The notes: a model not told the origin generated them from the sequence alone. 64,000 nt of DNA from an uncultured Arcanobacterium sp. (GCA_958428545.1 CAUAGM010000006.1:24535-88534), one strand, 5' to 3'; positions 18,815-28,211 are shown, counted from the first letter of the stretch. A program made the numbers and translations.

Positions 18815-18837
18815 TAAGATCGAGTTTTCCGATCTTA
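18815..18837. terminator. Bidirectional hairpin between convergent genes
   Basis: TAAGATCG / CGATCTTA around AGTTTTC, 22 bp after the AI-2E-family stop codon and 33 bp before the VKOR stop codon. The loop motif is partly repeated just upstream (GAGAGTTTTCCGA). Confidence 0.55.
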
Positions 18838-18869
18838 CCCTGCATCCACCTAGCAGAAACCCTACCAGA

Positions 18870-19559
18870 CTAGAATATCCTTACCCACGTATCCCAAAAC
18901 CACACGAGAGTAAAAATTGCTAGCGCGGCATACCATGCGGCAATAACGATAAAACGATTTCGCACAAGTACTCGCCCGAAAGGCTCTACGCGCTTACCCC
19001 AGTGCCCTGCTTGAAGCGCGCGCGCCCACACAAGCACAGCTAAGGGAATAGTGGCTATCCATGTCACGAAACAGTATGGGCAAATCGATCGCGCGACGAT
19101 AAACGATTGATATTGAAACCAGAGCACCCACACAATTGCAAGCATCATAGCAACGCATAAAGCCTGCCACAGAAGCTTTCCGAAGCGTCCTCCTGTGAGC
19201 AAAACGAGTGCGAGAGCAGCGACGCCAGCGAAAAAGGCTAATCCAAGCACAGAATTAGAAATTCCAAAAAAGAGTGCATTCTGCCATGAACCTATCCATT
19301 TTCCACACCCGATAAGAGAGTTGAGATCACACGCAAGATCCGTATCTGGAGCAGTCAGCTTCGCCTTTTCTGCCATAATCAGTTCAAGCGAAGCAAACAT
19401 ACCGACGAGGCTCAAAGCAAGCATCCACGCTGCAGAAGCTCTCGAAAGACCTCCTGCTCTCTGCTCTTTCGTAGGAAAAGCATCGAAGCGCGCTAAACGC
19501 GCATCAAGTTCGCTCTCACTGATATCCAGTTCGTGAGCCGCATTCTTTTCCCGTACCAT
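18870..19559 (-). CDS. Vitamin K epoxide reductase (VKOR) family protein
   Basis: 229 residues, five or so membrane helices. The loop cysteines are Cys77 and Cys85 (CDLNSLIGC) and the active-site pair is Cys160/Cys163 (CPYC), facing the outside. Known bacterial role: reoxidation of a DsbA-like thiol oxidase using quinone, so that secreted and wall proteins can form disulfides. No DsbA-like gene is next to it. GGGAGGA lies seven bases before the ATG, a strong ribosome site. The neighbour upstream is a Cys-containing wall-anchored protein, a possible client by inference. Confidence 0.92.
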   Translation of the reverse strand: MVREKNAAHELDISESELDARLARFDAFPTKEQRAGGLSRASAAWMLALSLVGMFASLELIMAEKAKLTAPDTDLACDLNSLIGCGKWIGSWQNALFFGISNSVLGLAFFAGVAALALVLLTGGRFGKLLWQALCVAMMLAIVWVLWFQYQSFIVARSICPYCFVTWIATIPLAVLVWARALQAGHWGKRVEPFGRVLVRNRFIVIAAWYAALAIFTLVWFWDTWVRIF

Positions 19560-19588
19560 ACGGATCCTCCCGATATGCCAATGGTCGC

Positions 19589-19631
19589 ATCAAGGGATGC
19601 GCCCAGTTGAAACCAGAACGCATCCCTTGAT
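19589..19631. terminator. Hairpin after the surface-protein gene
   Basis: ATCAAGGGATGCG / CGCATCCCTTGAT, a perfect 13-bp stem with a 17-base loop, 30 bp past the stop codon of the surface protein and just upstream of the VKOR ribosome site. The T-run (TTTGATGTTTG) is on the plus-strand side only, so on the minus strand it may attenuate rather than stop transcription. Confidence 0.6.
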
Positions 19632-19660
19632 TTTGATGTTTGAGAAATTGAGAGCTACAG

Positions 19661-22396
19661 CTAGCGCATATTCCTCTTTACGCGCAATATCATAGCGGCA
19701 ACCAGCATAAGCATCATACTTAAGAGCGCAACACCGCCTAATGATGTACCCGTTTCAGATAAGGAGGATGCACTCGTGCGCATAGCTGCTGCTTGCTGCT
19801 CAATCTTTGGTTCACGAGCGCGTGCAGTAGTTTCTCCAGTCATCGTATCGCTAGTTCCTGGATGAGGTTTTCCAGTATCTGGTTTTTCTTCCGACGGCTT
19901 ATCTGGTGTGCAGTTGAGTGAATCACGAGTTGGCGCAGTCCACTGCCACGTTTCTTCAATTAAACCGTCAGCAAATTGATAGCCTGCCTCAGCGGCAGCT
20001 TTCACAACAGCTGTTGAACCGTAGGGATATTCATATGTCATCACGCCGTTATCAAACTCAACCGGCACGCTCTTCCCATCGATTGTGAGAGTAAACGTCA
20101 CGTGATCATGCTGAGTAATTTTCACATAAGGGCTGATGCTGCAGCTTGCAGGATCGTGAGCACCAGCACCAACGTTCGAATACGGCGCAGTAATATCACC
20201 AATCTCTTTTGGAGTTGGTGCAGGCGGAGCACACAGCTGCTTTTCTTGATCGTTCATCATGCGGGTGCGTTCTTCTTGTGTCACAATAGCATGCTCACTA
20301 TCCAGCTCCCATTTCTTTGCCGCACCGTTCCATACGTGAGAAGTTGTGGTGACTGTGCGTGTTTGTTTCACAGTCAAGGAAGCGCAATCGTTCGAACCAG
20401 CAATATCAGACCATGCCCCATATGCCACCACATCCTGTGGGCGTGGAGTACCAGCTTTTACTTCACTTGACGTCATATCACGCTTTTGCGACTGTTTCTC
20501 ACTCACTGCTTTATCTGGATCTGGCACATACATATGCGTAGTACTATCCCATTTATATGGGGTCATCACAACAGTTCGATACTGCGTGACTTTATGCTCT
20601 GTATAATCCCAGTCGCTCGTAGCAGTGCCGTCAGCCCATTCGCTCGTTTCAACGATATCAGCTGGTTTCACTGCACATGCCTGCAGCTCAGCATCATTCA
20701 TATCCCGAAGGCGCGTCTCACTAGTCTGGGTGGTCCGAGCAAGCCAAGTGCCGCTTTCGTCACTCCATACGTATGTGGTATTCGTCTTTGTTTGCGTCTG
20801 CTTCACTTTTTTAGTTTCGCAGCTCTTCGCATCAGCTTCGGTGCTATCAATCCACTCTGAGGTTACAGATGTATCTTCTGGTTTCACTGGCTTATTGCGA
20901 ACGAGAGTGACGACTAGTTGCTGTTTCGTCTTCATCACGTCATCAACAAAGAACACATTGATAGTAAACTTTCCGAATTGATTCACTGCAGGAAGTTTCG
21001 TCGAATCTGTATACAAATATCCGCGATATTTGCCGTCTGCAACCACAGTATTAGGCTTCGACTGCTCAGGACCAACCGTCACTCCAGCTGGAGGCGTCAG
21101 CAGCTTATACACATACGCAGCATCTACCTTTTGCCCATCGGGAAGAACAACTGGATCTTTAGGAGCAGAAAATTCAATTTTTGCTGGCGCAGCAGGAGGC
21201 GTAGGAGGTTTTTGCTCAGATTCAGCAGCTCCAAGCCACTTACCTTCAGCATTTTTAGCAACAGGCGTTTCTTCGCCAGATTTTTTCACCAGCACTTTCG
21301 GCTCTGCATTAACCGTTGTTGCTGTGAAAAATTCTCGAGCGAGCAGCTTCTCGCGATCAGAATCGTTCCATACGCGAGCTTCAACCGTCACAGCGCCATC
21401 AACGCTATCTGCTTTGAGTGTGCTGTCTGCGCCCAAAACTATTCGCCCAGATCCAGCAATTGAGCTAACGTTTACTTCTTTCATATTCGCATTATTGAGA
21501 AGCAGCTGAGCGCCTTCTTCAATGTCGAATTTTCCGTATGACGATGAGATAGATGTGGGCGTAACTTCTGCTGTGCCTTTTAACGTCACATTGTCGATAC
21601 CGCTCAGATCAGCCGAATATACTTTAACGCCATCAAAAATTACGCTCTCATTCGGGTTCATCACATTTCCCGAAAACTTCTTCACGTTACTCGATTTAGA
21701 CGTCACTGATACTTCACCAGAAGTAGTCGATTGAATTCCCTGATCTACCTGCGCAAACTGTGAATCGATAACGACTGTGGCACTCATGCCTGAACCAGGC
21801 TGAGCATCACCAATCACGATCTGCTTAAAACGGCTCTCACTATTTCCACCAGAAATAGTGATCGTAGCTTTTCCTGTGGTATTTCCCGTTTTGCTGCCCG
21901 TATAAATAATAGGACGCCAATCATTTTGATTCACGCCAGTAAGTTTCGTCGTCACATTAGCGAAGCTCAGATCATGCCCCTGCGCCCACAAATTCGTTTG
22001 TTCTGTGCCATTAGGCACAACGCTTAACGAAAGAGAATCAAAATTTACGTCCGCATCAAAAAATAACTCTGTGCCGCGGAAAGTGAGCGTATGGGAATTA
22101 CCCTTAATCGTCATACTCTTTTTGAAAGTGAAACCGCCGCCAGGAGTTTCTTCCGCATGAAGAATATCTTCTGTGAGCACAAGCGTATCTCCATTGCTCA
22201 CCTTCTCCATCGCCTGGGCTAGGCCTCGAAATGGCTTAGCCATTGTACCGTCGCCCACTGCACCAGAGCTATCCGATTTAGCCACATAATATTCGGTTCC
22301 TGAAGCAAGCGCCGCAGGAGCATAAACAACGGAAAGAAGAAGTAAAAGCGCAGCAAGCGATGCACACACACCCTTCAACTTAGTAAATCCAACCAT
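19661..22396 (-). CDS. Large wall-anchored surface protein, beta-helix plus repeat stalk
   Basis: About 911 residues from the ATG at 22396. Signal peptide in the first 32 residues (FTKLKGVCASLAALLLLLSV, then APAALASG). Residues about 40-370 read like a right-handed beta-helix (FKKSMTIKGNSHTLTFRG, VTLKGTAEVTPTSISSS). A Pro-rich linker leads to three related units of about 75 residues, each with SEW or GAW, a Cys, a VTQYRTV/VKQTQTK strand and a TxxxVW turn. The C-terminus is LSETG, a membrane helix and RVKRNMR, a variant sortase signal. An adhesin or glycan-binding role is inferred. The frame continues upstream to 22489, but the first part has no ribosome site. Confidence 0.8.
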   Translation of the reverse strand: MVGFTKLKGVCASLAALLLLLSVVYAPAALASGTEYYVAKSDSSGAVGDGTMAKPFRGLAQAMEKVSNGDTLVLTEDILHAEETPGGGFTFKKSMTIKGNSHTLTFRGTELFFDADVNFDSLSLSVVPNGTEQTNLWAQGHDLSFANVTTKLTGVNQNDWRPIIYTGSKTGNTTGKATITISGGNSESRFKQIVIGDAQPGSGMSATVVIDSQFAQVDQGIQSTTSGEVSVTSKSSNVKKFSGNVMNPNESVIFDGVKVYSADLSGIDNVTLKGTAEVTPTSISSSYGKFDIEEGAQLLLNNANMKEVNVSSIAGSGRIVLGADSTLKADSVDGAVTVEARVWNDSDREKLLAREFFTATTVNAEPKVLVKKSGEETPVAKNAEGKWLGAAESEQKPPTPPAAPAKIEFSAPKDPVVLPDGQKVDAAYVYKLLTPPAGVTVGPEQSKPNTVVADGKYRGYLYTDSTKLPAVNQFGKFTINVFFVDDVMKTKQQLVVTLVRNKPVKPEDTSVTSEWIDSTEADAKSCETKKVKQTQTKTNTTYVWSDESGTWLARTTQTSETRLRDMNDAELQACAVKPADIVETSEWADGTATSDWDYTEHKVTQYRTVVMTPYKWDSTTHMYVPDPDKAVSEKQSQKRDMTSSEVKAGTPRPQDVVAYGAWSDIAGSNDCASLTVKQTRTVTTTSHVWNGAAKKWELDSEHAIVTQEERTRMMNDQEKQLCAPPAPTPKEIGDITAPYSNVGAGAHDPASCSISPYVKITQHDHVTFTLTIDGKSVPVEFDNGVMTYEYPYGSTAVVKAAAEAGYQFADGLIEETWQWTAPTRDSLNCTPDKPSEEKPDTGKPHPGTSDTMTGETTARAREPKIEQQAAAMRTSASSLSETGTSLGGVALLSMMLMLVAAMILRVKRNMR

Positions 22397-22414
22397 TATT
22401 TTTTTCCCCCCCCC
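22397..22414 (-). promoter_or_regulatory. G9-A7 homopolymer at the ribosome-binding site of the surface protein
   Basis: Read toward the gene: nine G (22414-22406), seven A (22405-22399), TA, then the ATG at 22396. The G-run takes the place of the Shine-Dalgarno. Slippage in either run would change the spacing to the start codon. If translation instead began further upstream, slippage would shift the frame. Confidence 0.65.
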
Positions 22415-22602
22415 ATACATAATTTTTATATTTATCGGCACTATTCTAAAGAAAATACCCCTGCCAATGAAAACTCGTATCATCGCCACACACTTCTACT
22501 CCTATACCTCATCTGAGGCATACACCTCCTTCATGCAGTTTTTTCAAGAAAATGAGTAAATAAATGAGTAAACTTAAGCGGAAGTTGCAGATAGGAGAAT
22601 CT

Positions 22603-23904
22603 ATGCCAAGCGAAAAAAATTTTCATCGTGACGCTCAATCTGGCGAATATCTCTCACATACGTTAATCCCGCCAGCACTCACTATTATGGCTGCCTGGGC
22701 ATGGCGTCTCCTTGCCGTAGCTGCCGCAGCAGCTCTCATTGGCTGGATTATGCTCAAATTTTCTTTACTGTTGATAGCATTGCTCGTTGCTTTGCTCTTA
22801 GCAGTCGTTTCAGCGCCAATCAACAACGCATTGCGCAACAAAGCCCATTGGCCGCCCGCTGCAGCAGCTGGCGTTACTCTCTTAGCAATTTTGCTGATTC
22901 TGGGCGCGATTCTCGGCGGCTCTGGCACAGGGATATATCAAGGGTTTACAGCTCTCGGTACAAATGTTGAACATGGTATCAATACAGTTATCGCATGGGC
23001 TATACAAACATTTCCAGATATGCAAAGTTACATCGATACAGCATGGAATGACGTACAAAAAATTTTGAAAAACAACTCCGAGCAAATCATTGGCGGCGTG
23101 TTGAATGCCAGCTCTTCTATCACGTCATTCTTTGCTGGGTTCATCCTCACATTTTTTGCACTCTTTTTCTTCCTTAAAGATGGACGTGGAATCTGGCATT
23201 GGTGCATTCGCCTCCTGCCGCCACGCTATCGCGATGACGCAAATGAAGCAGGAATCCGAGCGTGGGTGACGATCGGAAACTATGCTCGAACGCAGGCAAT
23301 CGTAGCTCTCGTTGATGCTGTGGGTATCGCTATTTTTGCAGCATGCCTCAAGACTCCTTTATCCCTTGTATTCCCGATTGCTGCGCTCGTATTCCTTGGT
23401 GCCTTTATCCCGATTGTGGGAGCTCTGCTATCTGGCTCAATCGCTGTGCTCGTTGTACTAGTCAATACAGGCAGTTTCGTGATGGCTCTGATTATGCTTG
23501 CTGGCGTCTTACTTGTGCAGCAAGTAGAAGGGCATATTCTCCAGCCGCTTCTTCAAGGAAACGCATTGAATATGCATGCTCTTGCTATAGTGCTTCTCGT
23601 TGCTGGCGGCACGGCTCTAGGCGGCATACCAGGCGCACTTTTCAGCGTCCCCCTCGCTGCTGCGGTTAATGCCATGATTCTCTATATGCGCGGGCACGAT
23701 ATATACCCGTATTTAGTCTCGATGGACGAGCGCCCAGGCGGGCCCGTAAGACCATTTTCTGAATATTCCGAAGCATATTGGCAGCATTTTGACCAAAATA
23801 TCGCCCAGCATCTTCCTCCGAAAGAAGCTCGCCGCCATTTACGCAACGAGCGCTTAGAAGAGTTGAAAAAGAATCGAGCGCACACCTCTAGCGCCGACGA
23901 GTAA
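22603..23904 (+). CDS. AI-2E-family transporter (paralogue 2)
   Basis: About 433 residues from the ATG at 22603, which has AGGAG five bases upstream; an earlier in-frame ATG at 22564 lacks one. Closely related to the protein at 17.4-18.8 kb throughout: FFALFFFLKDGRGIWHW, EAGIRAWVTIGNYARTQAIV, FIPIVGALLSGSIAVLVVLV and LLQGNALNMHALAIV all have near-identical counterparts. The two differ mainly at the termini. PF01594 topology with about eight helices and a charged tail. Function unknown within the family (signal export or ion exchange). Divergent from the surface-protein gene, with promoters in the shared 200 bp. Confidence 0.85.
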   Translation: MPSEKNFHRDAQSGEYLSHTLIPPALTIMAAWAWRLLAVAAAAALIGWIMLKFSLLLIALLVALLLAVVSAPINNALRNKAHWPPAAAAGVTLLAILLILGAILGGSGTGIYQGFTALGTNVEHGINTVIAWAIQTFPDMQSYIDTAWNDVQKILKNNSEQIIGGVLNASSSITSFFAGFILTFFALFFFLKDGRGIWHWCIRLLPPRYRDDANEAGIRAWVTIGNYARTQAIVALVDAVGIAIFAACLKTPLSLVFPIAALVFLGAFIPIVGALLSGSIAVLVVLVNTGSFVMALIMLAGVLLVQQVEGHILQPLLQGNALNMHALAIVLLVAGGTALGGIPGALFSVPLAAAVNAMILYMRGHDIYPYLVSMDERPGGPVRPFSEYSEAYWQHFDQNIAQHLPPKEARRHLRNERLEELKKNRAHTSSADE

Positions 23905-24156
23905 CGCTCAGCCAACGAACTCATCACACATGCACCTTACTCACCGCGGCGGCGAATGCAACAGCACGCAATAATCTTCGCACAGCAAAAAATCAAGGCT
24001 TCCAAAGCTTCTCGAAAGCCCAGACGCATAGCTGAAAATTTCACGATCCGAGTATCCCGATCTGAGCTGATCATATATGCGCGGATTGCACAATTCAGTG
24101 CTGCATTCCTTGCTAATTTCAACAATATCTATCATGTATCTACTCTCTCATTAGCC

Positions 24157-25140
24157 ATGGGTAAAAAACGCCGAAATTTCAGCTTGGAGGCTCGCCTTGA
24201 TGCTATTAAGGTGGAAGATATGAACGATCTTGCAGCTCGTGCCCCTCGTGGCACACTAAAACCAGGAAAAATTTCCCAGCAGCGGGCAGTCCCCTCGCAT
24301 ATCGAACGCCCAGAATATATCTTTCATAACGGTCCAGAAGTAGTGACCGCAAGCGACGTCAAGACACCCGAAATAATCGAACGTATTCGCCGCGCTGGGA
24401 CTATTGCCGCAGATGCTATGTATACAGCCGCCCAAGCCATCGCTCCTGGCGTCACTACCGATGAGATTGACCGCATAGCACACGAGTATATGTGCGATCA
24501 CGGAGCATACCCATCATGCCTAGGCTATATGGGCTATCCAAAATCTATATGCACCTCTATCAATGAAACAATTTGCCACGGAATCCCCGATGATCGCCCG
24601 CTCGAAGACGGCGATATTATTAACCTTGATGTGACGGCTTATATCGGCGGCGTCCACGGCGATACCTGCGCGATGTTTTATGTAGGCGACGTTGATGAAG
24701 AATCTCGACTGCTTTGTGAACGCACCTACACTGCAATGATGAGAGGTATCAAAGCAGCAAAACCTGGACGTGAAGTAAACGTGATTGGGCGCGTCATTGA
24801 AAGCTATGCAAAACGTTTCAAATACGGCGTTGTGGAAGATTTCACGGGGCACGGCGTAGGAGAAGCCTTCCATTCTGGTCTTATTATCCCCCACTACGAT
24901 TCCGCCCCTGCATACAACGATATAATTGAGCCAGGAATGGTCTTTACGATTGAACCGATGCTCACTTTAGGCGATATTGCTTGGGAGCAATGGGATGACG
25001 ATTGGACAATCGTCACCGCCGACCGATCGCGCACAGCTCAATGGGAGCATACGATATCCATCACTGATGATGGCAGCATCGATATCCTCACGCTCCCATC
25101 TCATGCCCAAAAGTCCTCTGCTATGCCCGCAAATAATTGA
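24157..25140 (+). CDS. map: Methionine aminopeptidase, type I
   Basis: 328 residues from ATG 24157. It removes the initiator methionine from new proteins. The five metal ligands are in place: NLDVTAYIGGVHGDTCA (Asp, Asp), GHGVGEAFHSG (His), FTIEPML (Glu) and QWEHTISIT (Glu), with HGIPDDRPL before them. A 60-residue N-terminal extension (GKKRRNFSLEARLDAIK) is like that of longer actinobacterial enzymes. The frame is open 67 codons further upstream, but that part is unlike the family. No Shine-Dalgarno precedes the ATG, so a very short leader is possible. ppgK follows 44 bp later. Confidence 0.92.
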   Translation: MGKKRRNFSLEARLDAIKVEDMNDLAARAPRGTLKPGKISQQRAVPSHIERPEYIFHNGPEVVTASDVKTPEIIERIRRAGTIAADAMYTAAQAIAPGVTTDEIDRIAHEYMCDHGAYPSCLGYMGYPKSICTSINETICHGIPDDRPLEDGDIINLDVTAYIGGVHGDTCAMFYVGDVDEESRLLCERTYTAMMRGIKAAKPGREVNVIGRVIESYAKRFKYGVVEDFTGHGVGEAFHSGLIIPHYDSAPAYNDIIEPGMVFTIEPMLTLGDIAWEQWDDDWTIVTADRSRTAQWEHTISITDDGSIDILTLPSHAQKSSAMPANN

Positions 25141-25184
25141 GTAATCTAACATTACAGACACCAACACAAACGTTAGGATGCATT

Positions 25185-25961
25185 ATGACGAAAGCTAAGA
25201 AAATCGCCATCGGAATCGATATCGGAGGTTCTGGAATCAAAGGCGCTCCAGTGAGCATGAAATCTGGCAAATTTAAAGCTGAGCGCCTGCGCATACCGAC
25301 GCCAGAAAATGCATCTCCAGAAGAGATTGCACAGATTGTAAAAACTATTGTGGAGAGCTTCGATCTCCCCGATGCTCCTGTAGGCGTCACGTTCCCAGCA
25401 CCGATCGTCAACGGCATTGTACCCGTGATCGCCAACCTTTCCCAAGATTGGGTTGGCGTTCATATCGAAGAACTCTTCACCCAAACTCTTGGACGCCCTG
25501 TATCGGTCTTGAATGACGCCGATGCCGCAGGTTTTGCCGAAGTTCATTTTGGCTCAGCAAAAGGAGAAAACGGCACTGCCTTGACTCTCACTCTCGGCAC
25601 TGGTATTGGCTCTGCTCTCGTGCGTGAGGGCGTGCTTGTGCCCAATACAGAGTTTGGGCATATCTACTTCCCTGAACTTCCTGAAGGCTATGCAGATGCC
25701 GAAAAATGGGCCGCTGCATCAACCAGAGATAAAGAAAACCTCGATTTCCCCGAATGGGCAGAACGCTTGCAAGTGGTCTTCTCCCAACTAGAGCTGTATC
25801 TTGCACCTGATGTGTTTATTGTCGGCGGCGGCGTCTCAAAACATCACGAGGAATTTCTCCCTCTGATTAAAACACGAGCTAGAATTCTTCCAGCAGTATT
25901 GTTCAATAAAGCAGGAATTGTGGGCGCCGCCTTGGCTGCATATCAACAAGCGAAGAAATAA
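25185..25961 (+). CDS. ppgK: Polyphosphate glucokinase
   Basis: 258 residues, ROK-fold kinase that phosphorylates glucose using polyphosphate or ATP, a form largely confined to actinobacteria. It shows GIDIGGSGIKG (phosphate loop 1), FPAPIVNGIV, LNDADAAGFAE (catalytic Asp), LTLTLGTGIGSAL and EFGHI, and late GGGVSKHHEEFLP. It lacks the CxCGxxGC zinc site of other ROK proteins, as usual for this subfamily. TAGGATG lies just before the ATG at 25185; the ORF extension to 25137 is not needed. It is probably cotranscribed with map and converges on rnpB. Confidence 0.93.
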   Translation: MTKAKKIAIGIDIGGSGIKGAPVSMKSGKFKAERLRIPTPENASPEEIAQIVKTIVESFDLPDAPVGVTFPAPIVNGIVPVIANLSQDWVGVHIEELFTQTLGRPVSVLNDADAAGFAEVHFGSAKGENGTALTLTLGTGIGSALVREGVLVPNTEFGHIYFPELPEGYADAEKWAAASTRDKENLDFPEWAERLQVVFSQLELYLAPDVFIVGGGVSKHHEEFLPLIKTRARILPAVLFNKAGIVGAALAAYQQAKK

Positions 25962-25980
25962 AAGCACCAATAATAAAGGC

Positions 25981-26400
25981 ACATGAGCCAGCCGATACGC
26001 CGGATTCTGTCTGAGATGTGGCTACGAGCATAATACTCGGCGTCACATCTCAGCGGCAGCCATCCATCTAGGCTGTACGTCTCCATACAGCTCAAGCAAC
26101 CTACCCGCGCGCTCAGCGAGCAGCTTCAATGCGCGCTGCTTGGTCTTGCTCCCAGTGGGGTTTACCATGCCATTGCTGTTGCCAGCAATGCGGTGAGCTC
26201 TTACCTCGCCATTTCACCCTTACCCTTTCAGCGTGACGCCGAAAAGGCGGTATATTTTCTGTGGCACTTTCCCGCGGGTCACCCCGGGTGGGCGTTACCC
26301 ACCACTGCGCTCTGTGGAGTCCGGACGTTCCTCGGGTAACGGCGTCACCAAGGGTTGGAAAAATAACGCCGATACACGCGACCGCCTAGCTGACTCATGT
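25981..26400 (-). ncRNA. rnpB: RNase P RNA, bacterial type A
   Basis: About 420 nt. On the minus strand the 5' part holds GAGGAACGTCCGGACTCC and the 3' part holds ACAGAATCCGGCGTATCGG, the two halves of the P4 catalytic core. CCACAGAAA and GGTAAACCCC (the loop that binds tRNA CCA) are also present. The ends ACATGAG / CTCATGT pair to close P1, which sets the boundaries to within a few bases. It is the catalytic subunit that matures tRNA 5' ends. It follows the CdsZ-like gene by about 60 bp. Confidence 0.95.
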
Positions 26401-26457
26401 GCACTGCACAGCTTACTTCCCATATCAACTGCAGACAAACACACAGCGCCTACAGCT

Positions 26458-27192
26458 TTATTTATCGAGCAAAACGACGATACAATCGTAGTCTTCAGAA
26501 AACCAAATCGTTTCAGGATCACTGTTTTTAATGTGATTCACCTCAATTGGCGAAAGCTGCACTCCGCCAGTACTCATGCCATTTGGGTGAAGTCCAATCA
26601 CGGCATAACCGCCAGAGCTAGCGGCACGCTCATATTCGCGGCGAAGAACGGCATCGAGAGAATTATATAGGGCATCGCGTTGAGCCTGTATACGCATCAT
26701 GCTGGCTTGAATATCGGTGACGGCGTTTTCCAGCTCCACTCTCCCCTCCAGCATTTTGCGATTTAGCTCTGCACGCTCAGATTCCAAACCTGCACGCTCG
26801 GTATCAAGGTGTTCTACTTCTTCAAGTTTTTCAAATTCGGCATCAGACGCCTGATCGAGCTTCGCACGTGCCTGATCTATCTCATGTTGAAGGGTGAGCA
26901 GTCCACGAGAATCCATGCCTGTGCCGGCTTCGTAGAGAGCTTCTTTTGCACGAATAATACTGCCTATTTCATCTACCTGCTGTGAAAAAGCATCAAGCTC
27001 ACGCTGCGCGATATCTAAGGCAGTTGCATTCGCAGAAATTTGACGAGAATTTTCAGCAATAAAATTCATCAGCTCGCCGACCTGAGAGCGCAGAGGATGG
27101 CTTGTATCTTCTTTTTTCAATTTCGCAATCTGCGCATCAAGTTCAGCAATGTCAAGCAGCTTAAGCTGATCTTCGCGCGGTGCTTTACTCAT
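26458..27192 (-). CDS. CdsZ-like (DUF164 / zf-RING_7) coiled-coil protein with a degenerate zinc ribbon
   Basis: 244 residues from the ATG at 27192 (AAGGAGA upstream). Residues 1-180 are a long charged coiled coil (LLDIAELDAQIAKLKKE ... LDTERAGLESERAELNRKML), as in the C4-type zinc-ribbon family. The C-terminal hairpin is recognisable by VQLSPIEVNHIK. Family members have CxxC ... CxxC here; this one reads GMSTGG ... FSEDYDC, so only one Cys remains. Family members have been linked to RNA or ribosome-related roles; the exact function is unknown. It lies between a NIF3-family gene (68 bp upstream) and rnpB, a neighbourhood common in actinobacteria. Confidence 0.8.
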   Translation of the reverse strand: MSKAPREDQLKLLDIAELDAQIAKLKKEDTSHPLRSQVGELMNFIAENSRQISANATALDIAQRELDAFSQQVDEIGSIIRAKEALYEAGTGMDSRGLLTLQHEIDQARAKLDQASDAEFEKLEEVEHLDTERAGLESERAELNRKMLEGRVELENAVTDIQASMMRIQAQRDALYNSLDAVLRREYERAASSGGYAVIGLHPNGMSTGGVQLSPIEVNHIKNSDPETIWFSEDYDCIVVLLDK

Positions 27193-27259
27193 CAGATCTC
27201 CTTTTCTCACACGTGTGAGTATCTGTGCTTTCATGCTCACACATATCTGGAAGGCTCAG

Positions 27260-28060
27260 CTATAGCCGATCACTCCACGGATCGGTACATATCGTTGAAA
27301 TATATCCGTCGATATCCAGTGCCACACTGAGGCGGCGGCGAAGGTTCACGAGCAGCGGCCATTCCGAAGCAAAATGGGTAAGCCCTATAAGCGGGCAGCC
27401 TCCATTCCAGAGATGATCGGTGGCTGGATGGTGACGAAGGTCTGCCGTCACATAAACGTCTGCATTGGCTGCACGCACAGCCGCAAACATCGAATCTCCT
27501 GATCCAGGGCAGAGAGCAACTGTGCTCACAATTCGCTCAGGATCGCCCCCAATCGTGATTCCTGCAGGCGTTTGTGGGATCAGTGCGCGCAGACGCTGCG
27601 CCACTTCACGCACGCTCATCGTGAGCGGTAGCTCCCCCACAGTACCGATTCCAAGAGAAGGATCACTGCGGCAAGGCTCCAGCGGGCGGGTATTTTCGAG
27701 TTGAAGGAGATTCGCTAAAGCAGCACCTGAACCGTCTGAAGCACAATCAGCATTGGTATGGGCGGCAAACAGTGCTACTCCATTTTTAATAAGCTCGTGC
27801 ACCCATCTTCCTTTGCCTGTTGTGGCAGCTACCGAACTGGTTCCACGCAAATAGAGAGGGTGATGCGTGATAAGCATCTGCGCACCGCGCTCAATCGCTT
27901 CACGCACAGTTGCTTCACACGGATCGACTGCAAAACCGATATTCGAGACTCTATCGCTTGGATCTCCCACGATAAGACCTACTCGATCCCATTCTTGCGC
28001 CAGTGCTGGCGGATAATACTGATTCATTGCGGATACAACATCCGCCACGCGTATGCTCAT
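27260..28060 (-). CDS. NIF3 / DUF34 family metal-binding protein
   Basis: 266 residues, the short form without a PII-like insert. The metal-binding pattern is present: MLITHHPLYLRG, HTNADCASDGSG, and late LTHFASEWP with YVTADLRHHPA. Often labelled GTP cyclohydrolase I type 2, but that activity is not established for most members; a role in metal handling or metabolite repair is suspected. CTGGAGAT lies directly before the ATG. First gene of a probable unit with the CdsZ-like gene and perhaps rnpB. Confidence 0.9.
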   Translation of the reverse strand: MSIRVADVVSAMNQYYPPALAQEWDRVGLIVGDPSDRVSNIGFAVDPCEATVREAIERGAQMLITHHPLYLRGTSSVAATTGKGRWVHELIKNGVALFAAHTNADCASDGSGAALANLLQLENTRPLEPCRSDPSLGIGTVGELPLTMSVREVAQRLRALIPQTPAGITIGGDPERIVSTVALCPGSGDSMFAAVRAANADVYVTADLRHHPATDHLWNGGCPLIGLTHFASEWPLLVNLRRRLSVALDIDGYISTICTDPWSDRL

Positions 28061-28211
28061 ATCTCCAGCTTACCAATCGATTGAGCATCACGCGGGACTG
28101 AAAGTAAAATGCAAATGCAACGTAATAAAATATATAGAGCTAAAGTTATTTATTCTCTCGCAGATACAGTACGGATCAACATGAGGTAAATACTTGCCCT
28201 TCACCATAGGT

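Noticed and set aside
23956..24156. 67-codon N-terminal extension of methionine aminopeptidase
   Set aside because: The added sequence resembles no family member and has no ribosome site; the ATG at 24157 gives a normal N-terminus.
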